Shown one piece after another: positions 57,955 to 64,000 of a stretch of 64,000 nucleotides of DNA; the stretch's first letter is position 1, and each line of letters opens with the position of its first letter. Source of the stretch: Arthrobacter sp. AQ5-06 (GTDB lineage Bacteria; Actinomycetota; Actinomycetes; Actinomycetales; Micrococcaceae); assembly GCF_003287955.1 (NCBI RefSeq), contig NZ_QMKP01000015.1, positions 45,718 to 109,717 of the forward strand, given 5' to 3'. The translations under genes and the position numbers were made by a program. Below the pieces are notes generated by a model. It was not told the DNA's origin, searched no databases, and saw nothing but the letters and a program-made list of their open reading frames with translations.

Positions 57955-58647
57955 ATGAGTCCAGACGCCTTGGTTGAAGACATCACGCACCTTCTGGAAG
58001 TCTGGGTAGCCGGCTGGGCCGGCTGCCGCGGTTACCAGACATCAGTTGAGGGGCGCTTCCCCGCTGCACTGCGGGCCGACACCACCGGGGAATGGGAATA
58101 CTTCGCCCACGACCCCTCCGCTGACGAGTTCGCGGCCCTGGCTGCGAAGACCGCCGAGGCTCCGGCGAGGGTCCTGACCATCCTCAGCAACGACGTCGCC
58201 CGCTTCGCGGCGCTGGCCATGCAGAACGGTCTGAACGTCACGTCCGCATCGCAGGCCATGATGATTGTGGACATGTCCACCCAGGATACGGAAGATCCGT
58301 GGCTCTCCGACGATGACCTGAACCTGGTCACCTCCGAACTCGACGGCGTCCACCACGCGGTGGTCCGCTCGGGTGACACGGTGGCGGCGAGCGGCAGGGT
58401 TTTTGTGGTGGGCGAGACTGCAGTGTTCGACAAGATTGTCGTCCAACCCGCGTTCCAGCGCCGCGGCCTGGGCAGCTTTATCATGAAGGCCTTGGCGGCG
58501 CAGGCGATCGGACCGGATGTGGAGAACGGCCTGCTGCTGGCCTCCATCGACGGCCAGAAGCTGTATTCCCATCTGGGCTGGTCCACGGTTTGCCGCGTGC
58601 TGATGCTGTCCACGTCCGATGAGGGTGCCGACCTTTCCGTGGGGTGA
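57955..58647 (+). CDS. GNAT-family N-acetyltransferase
   Basis: A 230-residue protein whose C-terminal half is a GNAT fold with acetyl-CoA motif A in KIVVQPAFQRRGLGSFIMKAL (QRRGLG) and a typical end ASIDGQKLYSHLGWSTVCRV. The N-terminal half has no motif I can name. TACCCT is six bases before the ATG. An ORF of the same frame extends to 57667 but begins outside this promoter. The acetylated substrate is unknown. Confidence 0.87.
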   Translation: MSPDALVEDITHLLEVWVAGWAGCRGYQTSVEGRFPAALRADTTGEWEYFAHDPSADEFAALAAKTAEAPARVLTILSNDVARFAALAMQNGLNVTSASQAMMIVDMSTQDTEDPWLSDDDLNLVTSELDGVHHAVVRSGDTVAASGRVFVVGETAVFDKIVVQPAFQRRGLGSFIMKALAAQAIGPDVENGLLLASIDGQKLYSHLGWSTVCRVLMLSTSDEGADLSVG

Positions 58648-58674
58648 TTTTTCCCCGGGTGAAAGAATGTTGGG

Positions 58675-61104
58675 GTGAACCCCCATGACTCCCTGATTCC
58701 TTTGCTGGGCCGAGGCCCGGACCCGGAGCAGCTGCGTCATGTCCGCACCATCCCGGCCCGGCGAGCGGTCCACGAACCGTGGCCGGCGTGGGCCCATCCG
58801 GATCTCGTGGCCGCCTATGGCTCCCTGGGCATCCACAAGCCCTACCGGCACCAGATCCAGGCCGCCAATCTTGCCCATGTCGGCGAGCATGTGGTCATCG
58901 CCACCGGCACCGCTTCCGGAAAGTCCCTGGCCTACCAACTGCCTGCGCTTGACGCCATCCACCGCTCCGAGCTGCGCGTCCTGTCTGAACCGGGAAAGAT
59001 CCACGACGACGGCGCCGTGACGCTTTATCTCTCGCCCACGAAGGCGCTGGCCGCTGACCAGCTGGCAGCCATCCGTTCCTTGAAACTGCCCACCGTTCGG
59101 GCCGAGACGTACGACGGCGATACCGACCCCGCGTCCCGCCGGTGGATCCGGGACCACGCCAATTTCATCCTCGCGAACCCGGACATGCTCCACTTCGGCA
59201 TCCTTCCCAATCACCCCTGGTGGGCCAGCTTTTTCCGGCGGCTTCGGTACGTGATTGTGGATGAGGCCCACAGCTACCGTGGGGTGTTCGGCTCGCACGT
59301 GGCCAACCTGATGCGCCGGCTGCGCCGCATCTGCGCGTACTACGGTGCCGGGACGACCCACCCCGGGCCGGTGTTCATCGCCGCCTCTGCCACGGCATCG
59401 GAGCCAGGCACATCGTTCGGCCGCCTGATCGGGGCGCCGGTCCGGGCCGTTGCCGAGGACTGTTCGCCGCACGGTTCCACCACTGTCGCGTTCTGGGAAC
59501 CTGCATTGACCGAGCTCAAGGGCGAGAACGGCGCCAAGGAACGCCGCACCGCTGTTGCTGAAACGGCCGACCTGCTGGCGAACCTGGTTTCGTCCCGGAT
59601 CCGGACCATCGCTTTCATCAAGTCCCGCCGCGGTGCGGAGACAATCGCTTCGATCACCAAGCGCCTTCTGGACGAAGTGGATCCCAGTCTGCCGCAACGC
59701 GTGGCCGCCTACCGTTCCGGGTACCTTCCGGAAGAACGCCGGGCCTTGGAAAAGGCCCTCCGCTCCGGCGAACTGCTGGGTGTCTCCAGCACGTCCGCCC
59801 TTGAACTGGGGATCGACATTTCCGGGCTGGATGCCGTCCTGGTGGCGGGCTGGCCAGGCACGAGGGCGTCGCTGTTCCAGCAGATCGGCCGGGCAGGGCG
59901 CGCGGGCCAGGATGCCATCGCCGCATTTGTTGCCAGCGATGATCCGCTCGACACCTACCTGGTGAACCATCCCGAGGCGATTTTCGACGTGTCGGTGGAG
60001 GCCACCGTCTTTGATCCCTCCAATCCGTACGTGCTGGGGCCCCATCTCTGTGCCGCCGCCGCGGAGCTTCCGTTGGGCGTGGCCGAACTGGGCCTTTTCG
60101 GCGGCACGGCAGAGAAGCTGCTGGGCCAACTCGTGGCGCAGGGCTATCTGCGCCGCCGGCCGGCGGGCTGGTTCTGGACGCACTCCCAGAGCGCTGCCGC
60201 CATGGTGAACCTCCGCGCCGACGGAGGCGGACCGGTGAGCATCGTCGACGCCGACACCGGCTCCCTGCTCGGGACCATGGACTCGCCCCAGACGCACTAC
60301 CAGGCGCACACAGGGGCCATCTACGTACACCAAGGCGACAGCTATGTGGTGGAGGACCTGAACGAAGACGACCACTTTGTGGTGGTGCGGCGTGCCAACC
60401 CCGATTACTACACAACGGCCCGGGACGTGACCCAGATCGAAGTGCTCGAAACACTCCGGACTGAGCACTGGGGCGATGTTGCCGTGCACTTCGGCGATGT
60501 GAAGGTGACAACGCAGGTAGTTTCCTTTCAGCGCAAGGCCTTGATCTCGAATGAAATCCTGGGTGAGGAGCCGCTGGAGCTGGGCGCCCGGGATCTGTTC
60601 ACGAAGGCCGTTTGGTTTGTTGTGGAGAACCGCTCGCTGACGGGCGCCGGGCTTATCGAGGCGCAATTCCCGGGGGCCCTGCACGCCGCCGAGCACGCAG
60701 CGATCGGGTTGCTGCCGCTGGTGGCCTCCAGCGACCGCTGGGACATCGGCGGAGTGTCCACGGCCATCCACGCCGACACAGGCGTGCCCACCATCTTTGT
60801 GTATGACGGGCACCCCGGCGGTGCGGGCTTTGCCGAACGCGGCTTCGACAAGGCAAAGGTGTGGCTCTCGGCGACGCGCGACGCCATCAAGGCGTGTGAG
60901 TGCGAGTCGGGCTGCCCGTCCTGCGTCCAGTCCCCCAAATGCGGGAACAAAAACAATCCGCTGGACAAGGCTGCCGCCGTCATGCTCATCGACGTCCTCC
61001 TCAAAGACGCCCGTGAAATGCCTCCCCGCGGTGCGGAATTCATGGCAAGCGCGGAGGCGTTCAGCACCACAGCCGCTCAGGGCGGCGGGCCGGCCCGCGC
61101 CTGA
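58675..61104 (+). CDS. DEAD/DEAH helicase with DUF1998-type zinc domain (MrfA/Rv3649-like)
   Basis: An 809-residue superfamily 2 helicase. Motif I ATGTASGKSLAYQ (near residue 78), motif Ia YLSPTKALAADQ, motif II VDEAHSYRGVFG, motif III ASATAS, motif V SALELGIDISGLD and motif VI QQIGRAGRAGQ. The C-terminal region carries four zinc-type cysteines, CECESGCPSC and PKCGN, of the DUF1998 kind. Bacillus MrfA of this group acts in repair of mitomycin damage. Mycobacteria keep the gene (Rv3649) near topA and the Tad genes, as here. Start GTG 58675. Confidence 0.92.
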   Translation: MNPHDSLIPLLGRGPDPEQLRHVRTIPARRAVHEPWPAWAHPDLVAAYGSLGIHKPYRHQIQAANLAHVGEHVVIATGTASGKSLAYQLPALDAIHRSELRVLSEPGKIHDDGAVTLYLSPTKALAADQLAAIRSLKLPTVRAETYDGDTDPASRRWIRDHANFILANPDMLHFGILPNHPWWASFFRRLRYVIVDEAHSYRGVFGSHVANLMRRLRRICAYYGAGTTHPGPVFIAASATASEPGTSFGRLIGAPVRAVAEDCSPHGSTTVAFWEPALTELKGENGAKERRTAVAETADLLANLVSSRIRTIAFIKSRRGAETIASITKRLLDEVDPSLPQRVAAYRSGYLPEERRALEKALRSGELLGVSSTSALELGIDISGLDAVLVAGWPGTRASLFQQIGRAGRAGQDAIAAFVASDDPLDTYLVNHPEAIFDVSVEATVFDPSNPYVLGPHLCAAAAELPLGVAELGLFGGTAEKLLGQLVAQGYLRRRPAGWFWTHSQSAAAMVNLRADGGGPVSIVDADTGSLLGTMDSPQTHYQAHTGAIYVHQGDSYVVEDLNEDDHFVVVRRANPDYYTTARDVTQIEVLETLRTEHWGDVAVHFGDVKVTTQVVSFQRKALISNEILGEEPLELGARDLFTKAVWFVVENRSLTGAGLIEAQFPGALHAAEHAAIGLLPLVASSDRWDIGGVSTAIHADTGVPTIFVYDGHPGGAGFAERGFDKAKVWLSATRDAIKACECESGCPSCVQSPKCGNKNNPLDKAAAVMLIDVLLKDAREMPPRGAEFMASAEAFSTTAAQGGGPARA

Positions 61105-61437
61105 CCGGTGGCGGCGCCAACCAGTGTCCGTGCATTCAGCTCCGTTCTGACCATGACGGTCTGGCCGGCCCCTTCCGTACATCTGACGAGAGCGGCCGCA
61201 TGGCGGGCTGCTACCTCGGCGGCCACCGTGCAGGGGTCTCCAGACGTAATCCCGCGCAGGGTATCGGCCGCGGCAAGGGCAGCGAGGTCCGCCGCTGCCG
61301 CGGCCCTGCTGGCCATCACCGCGGACTGCGCGAACAACAGCATCAGAGCCATCGCCAAGATGACAACCAATGCCAGTCCCCGCGGCCAGGACTGTTCCCG
61401 AATCGCGCTCCGGATTGTCCCCGAATTGCCTGTTCAC
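61077..61437 (-). pseudogene. TadE/TadG-like (Rv3654c-type) protein, frameshifted
   Basis: GTG 61437 is preceded by GGAGGAGGAGG. The first codons read NRQFGDNPERDSGTVLAAG, then the membrane segment continues in a shifted frame: LVVILAMALMLLFAQSAVM, SRAAAAADLAALAAADTL, ending 61077. Removing one C from the run CCCC at 61378-61381 gives an unbroken ~119-residue protein with a single span. Such proteins accompany TadE in actinobacterial Tad pilus loci. It overlaps the helicase 3' end by 28 bases. Confidence 0.75.
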
Positions 61438-61451
61438 GCCGCCTCCTCCTC

Positions 61452-61952
61452 CTAGGCTCGGACCGGCTCGAACCGCGGAGTGGCCGCGGCCGACGGCGTT
61501 TCGCTCCGCGTGGTGGCCTTGGCTGTGAGAGTCCAGGGCACTGTTGCTCCCAGTGGTCCGCCCACACCAGCAGCCACCGTAACGCTGAGCCACTCGCCCT
61601 CGGCCGCAACGGACGCCGTTGCCGACGTCCCCGCCAAGGTCCTGACGATCCCCTGCACTGCGGCCGGGTCCTCGCCGCGGGCCAGCGCCCTGGCGCCGGC
61701 ACGCGCCGCCTCCTCGAGCCTGAGCTGGGTTACGCCCGCGGAGGCTCCGTCCAAGAGCAGTGCGAGGAGCAACAGGACTGCCGGCAGCGCGACCGCGAAC
61801 TCCGCCGTCACGGCGCCGTGGGCATTCCCCGGCCCACGCCGCCGGCGACGGAACGAGGCTGCCGGTCCCAGCACCACGCGGCTGTCCCCGCCTTGGTCCC
61901 AGCGGCTGCTACGGTCATTAGCCCGTTGCAGCGCTGCCGGCGACGGACTCAT
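61452..61952 (-). CDS. TadE-family pilus assembly protein
   Basis: A 166-residue protein with a basic N-terminal extension, then the TadE segment GAVTAEFAVALPAVLLLLAL (Glu after a prepilin-like site), LRLEEAARAGARALARGE and a Thr/Ala-rich end. TadE-like pseudopilins are minor components of the Tad/Flp pilus. It overlaps the pilin remnant as ATGA and is followed by the frameshifted TadE/G-like gene. An internal start nearer the hydrophobic segment is possible. Confidence 0.85.
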   Translation of the reverse strand: MSPSPAALQRANDRSSRWDQGGDSRVVLGPAASFRRRRRGPGNAHGAVTAEFAVALPAVLLLLALLLDGASAGVTQLRLEEAARAGARALARGEDPAAVQGIVRTLAGTSATASVAAEGEWLSVTVAAGVGGPLGATVPWTLTAKATTRSETPSAAATPRFEPVRA

Positions 61953-62101
61953 GGCAAGGCCAGCGCCGTGCGGATGAGGTTCAACAGGAATCCGCGTACT
62001 TCGTCGCTGCGGAGAATGAACACCAGCAGTCCGGCGAAGCCCACGGCGGCCAGGGTAGCCGTCCCACTGGGTCCGCTACTGCGCCCGTGGGTCCAGGACA
62101 C
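61949..62101 (-). pseudogene. DUF4244 Flp-type pilin, 5' part lost
   Basis: The minus strand keeps the second half of a DUF4244 pilin: ATLAAVGFAGLLVFILRSDE, then VRGFLLNLIRTALALP and TGA. In intact relatives this follows a MATAEYAIATLAAVG-type processing site, as I recall. Here the text before ATLAAVG is unrelated (THGRSSGPSG), so the 5' part has been replaced at about 62055-62070. A GTG at 62101 keeps a 50-codon frame open, but the product lacks the prepilin peptidase site. Confidence 0.7.
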
Positions 62102-62354
62102 CCCGGACGGTCACCGACTCGGGCAGGCCAGCCACCAGGGGTCCGGCCACCTCCACGCGCAGGTCCAGCAGCTCCGCCAGCTCCAGCCGCTCGGCGTCCC
62201 CGAAGTGTTGCAACCGCTCCGCTGCCCGGTCCGCGAGCGCAGCAAGTTCGGTGAGCTGTCGGGCGTTGCCACGTGCCCCCGGTCCTGCCGACTGCAGCGA
62301 CTCCAGCTTCGCCTTCACGTCTGCAAGCTGTGAGCGGTATCTAACGATGGTCAT
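62076..62354 (-). pseudogene. C-terminal fragment of a serine recombinase
   Basis: A 92-residue open frame: a coiled-coil-like start (YRSQLADVKAKLESLQ), then ADRAAERLQHFGDAERLELA and ELLDLRVEVAGP, which resembles the last part of large serine recombinases (helical coil plus small beta end). The resolvase catalytic domain is missing. Its stop lies about 15 bases from the pilin junction, the position expected for an integrase next to its attachment site. It may be truncated by the tyrosine-recombinase element on its other side. Confidence 0.5.
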
Positions 62355-62369
62355 GGGAGACGGAAACTA

Positions 62370-63896
62370 ATGGAAACCGCCCCTCTTGACTCATTTCCAA
62401 CCCCGGTGAGCAGAATCCCGCGTCCAGATTCACCTACTGTCGTTGGCCGCCCACTGTCGAATAAGCCCTCAGACTTCGGCGATGACCGTTGGCGAGTAGG
62501 TGTGTCCAGGAGCGATATTGGGCGGCGAGTGCCGCCTATCGACTTCACAGTCGTACCCGAAAGATGGCGAAGGACAGCCAAATTGATGACGTATGCGTAC
62601 ATCAATCGAAGCCCCTATCCCGGAAAGATGCCCCACCACACGTCCTCGGCATACGCCCTGACCCGGCACCTACGGTTTTTCTGGACCTTTCTAGACGAAA
62701 GGGGACGAAAGAATCTCGACGCTGTGACCCAAACCGATCTTGACGCCTTCTTGTGCTGGCTGCAATGCCACCCTTCTGCCTATTCGGACTCCCCCGTTCA
62801 GCAAGCCAACGCACTGCGGGCGGTTAAGGCCCTCCATGACTACCGTGAGTTTCTAGAAGATGCGATCACCATCAATCCTTGGAGGGGGAGATCCATCGCC
62901 CGACTGGTTGGTGTTCGGTCAGGGGGCGAAAACAAGACGGCCCGAATACCGGAACAAATAAGCGAGCCTCTCCTTGCTTGGGCACGTTTGTATGTAGAAA
63001 CTGCCAGCAGTGACATTCTCGCTTGCAGGACGGAGGTTGAAGCCTTCGTTCGGTCGCACGATCAGCCATTTTCCTACTCCTCAGACCGTCGGAAAGTGGT
63101 CGAGTGGGCAGCTGAAAGGGTCAAAAGTGGGCAGGGCTTACCGAAGCTCAGCAAGTGGACGCTAACCCCAGAGCTGAACTTGGAGCAGCCCGACCTACCA
63201 TTTATACGAAGGCTCGCGGGCCTCCCTCCCCGTTCAAGAGCGGGCATGAGCAAAAGTCTTCGGGCAGACCTTGACTCACTCCCCCTAGCGCCTGGCGGGC
63301 TGGCTACACCAATGTCTACGGATCCAGCGACTGGCGAACCGTGGCGAACCCCTATGCACGAGCTCGACGTGCCACTGGAAGTAAAGGCACTACGAACAGC
63401 GTGCCTCATCCTGATCTTTGCGCTGACGGGCATGAGGAGCGATGAAGTCTTCGCCCTTGAACGCGGCTGTCATTCAGTGAAGAGGAGCCAGGACGGGCTC
63501 TTGAACAGACATGTCCTAGAAGGCAGGACTTTCAAGTCGCGCTCAATGGAAGGGGCGTCTGCAGCTTGGATAACAGTGGAACCGGTGGCCAGGGCGGTGA
63601 GTGTGCTTGAAGAACTGACACCTTCCAGGGAAATTTGTTCCTTCCAGAAGACCCGGCATTATTGGGATCCGGCCGCGCCGCTACACCACATGACGGTAGA
63701 AGTATTCAATCGTGATCTTCGAGACTTCATCACGTGGGTAAATATCGAACGCTTTTCCCAGACCACTGCAACTGCGGGTCGTGGCGCGATTCCCGCTACG
63801 GTCAACGGCGAAGCCTTTGTAGTGAGTACAAGAAGCTTTCGAAGGACCCTGGCGTGGTACATCGCTAACAGGCGGGACTGCCCACGGTTTGGTTGA
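62370..63896 (+). CDS. Tyrosine recombinase/integrase, C-terminus cut off by an IS
   Basis: A 508-residue protein. The N-terminal SAM-like core-binding region contains HTSSAYALTRHLRFFWTFLD and LDAVTQTDLDAFLCWLQ. The catalytic domain has box I FALTGMRSDEVFALERG with the first arginine and box II TRSFRRTLAWYIANR. Right after IANR the text becomes RDCPRFG and stops, so the HxxY end with the nucleophile tyrosine is missing and the enzyme should be inactive. The last codons and the stop come from the IS terminus. Base composition is clearly less GC-rich than the chromosome. GGGAGA lies nine bases before the ATG. Confidence 0.8.
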   Translation: METAPLDSFPTPVSRIPRPDSPTVVGRPLSNKPSDFGDDRWRVGVSRSDIGRRVPPIDFTVVPERWRRTAKLMTYAYINRSPYPGKMPHHTSSAYALTRHLRFFWTFLDERGRKNLDAVTQTDLDAFLCWLQCHPSAYSDSPVQQANALRAVKALHDYREFLEDAITINPWRGRSIARLVGVRSGGENKTARIPEQISEPLLAWARLYVETASSDILACRTEVEAFVRSHDQPFSYSSDRRKVVEWAAERVKSGQGLPKLSKWTLTPELNLEQPDLPFIRRLAGLPPRSRAGMSKSLRADLDSLPLAPGGLATPMSTDPATGEPWRTPMHELDVPLEVKALRTACLILIFALTGMRSDEVFALERGCHSVKRSQDGLLNRHVLEGRTFKSRSMEGASAAWITVEPVARAVSVLEELTPSREICSFQKTRHYWDPAAPLHHMTVEVFNRDLRDFITWVNIERFSQTTATAGRGAIPATVNGEAFVVSTRSFRRTLAWYIANRRDCPRFG

Positions 63897-64000
63897 CTCG
63901 GGGGGTTGATGGTTTCTCAGGCGGCTAGCGCCATATTGTTGATTGTCTCAAACTCGATCGGGGTTAGTTTACCCAGAGCCCTTTGCCGTCGCCTGCGATG
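63875..64000 (-). mobile_element. IS3-family insertion sequence, one end, cut by the window edge
   Basis: The plus-strand text GACTGCCCACGGTTTGGTTG, starting about 63876, resembles an IS3-family terminal repeat. It is followed 40 bases on by the stop of a transposase on the minus strand. The other end is outside the window, so the target duplication cannot be checked. Confidence 0.7.
63917..64000 (-). CDS. IS3-family transposase, C-terminal end only
   Basis: The last 27 codons, HRRRRQRALGKLTPIEFE and then TINNMALAA and TGA. The R-x-L-G-x-L-(T/S)-P-I-E-(F/Y)-E pattern is the very end of the rve integrase-core (OrfB) transposase of the IS3 family. The DDE residues lie outside the window. Confidence 0.88.
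   Translation of the reverse strand, partial: HRRRRQRALGKLTPIEFETINNMALAA

Larger units (their letters stand above)
62066..64000. mobile_element. Nested mobile DNA inserted in the pilin gene
   Basis: Chromosomal Tad text ends at about 62060. To the right are a serine-recombinase fragment (62076-62354), a divergent tyrosine recombinase of visibly lower GC (62370-63896) and the end of an IS3-family element (from about 63875). The right boundary lies outside the window. The left junction falls in the pilin gene, which may be the attachment site of the serine-recombinase element. Confidence 0.65.

Noticed and set aside
58042..61593. Very long open frame (1183 codons) on the minus strand
   Set aside because: It is antisense to the helicase and GNAT genes, whose motifs are clear. 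High-GC genes often leave such open shadows, and its text is Gly/Arg/His rich without domains.
1..64000. tRNA or rRNA genes
   Set aside because: I looked for T-loop-like text in the intergenic gaps and found no cloverleaf or rRNA-like segment. Intergenic space is short throughout.

Overview
The window is high-GC DNA of the Arthrobacter/Pseudarthrobacter type (Actinobacteria, Micrococcales). The menaquinone genes, the System II cytochrome c genes, the 32-residue ribosomal protein bS22 beside a small HTH protein, actinobacterial gene orders shared with Mycobacterium, and many leaderless genes all fit this. The genus is inferred from gene content and protein style; no search was run.

Layout. 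1-2456: assimilatory nitrite reductase (nirB, frameshifted, running off the left edge) and a small partner gene. 2610-7681: an ABC-F protein, then an operon of a ribbon-helix-helix protein, a DUF4097 protein and a DrrAB-like exporter. 7761-10447: a metal (probably Mn) ABC importer. 10525-16458: CPBP protease, VOC protein, menB, menE, menA and three small membrane proteins. 16469-25505: an iniBAC-like island on the minus strand, made of a membrane-anchored Hsp70 ATPase with a Pro/Asp/Thr tail, a LuxR-type regulator, an acidic Asp-Asn-Ser repeat protein with an IniB-like N-terminus, and two dynamin-like GTPases. This is the best candidate for an undescribed system. 25661-30630: cytochrome c maturation (PGAM-like phosphatase, TlpA, CcdA, ResB, CcsB), in the order I recall from Mycobacterium tuberculosis.

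30833-37299: YceI, two Pro/Gln-rich membrane proteins, Rex, a glutaredoxin-like protein, a HAD phosphatase, bS22, a small HTH protein, and DAHP synthase behind a leader peptide rich in aromatic codons (a probable attenuator). 37594-46402: DUF1801, a berberine-bridge-type flavoprotein, LacI, a FadR-type regulator with paired operators and lldD, ArsR, acuC, and a TrkH that has lost the middle of its pore next to an intact TrkA. 46404-61104: proC, Ppx/GppA, SseB, topA, a methyltransferase, a TipA-like MerR with an internal start, three tandem lipoproteins (the middle one broken), trhO, a broken membrane gene, a GNAT protein and a DUF1998-type helicase.

61077-64000: the tail of a Tad pilus cluster. 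Its pilin gene (DUF4244) has lost its 5' part to inserted DNA. The inserted DNA looks nested: a serine-recombinase C-terminal fragment, then a lower-GC tyrosine recombinase cut short by an IS3-family element that runs off the right edge.

Two themes cross the window. About twenty genes begin 6-7 bases after a TANNNT -10 box, several of them exactly TAGACT, so leaderless transcripts seem common. Four genes also carry single-base frame changes, which means either recent decay or an imperfect assembly. No rRNA, tRNA or CRISPR array was seen.
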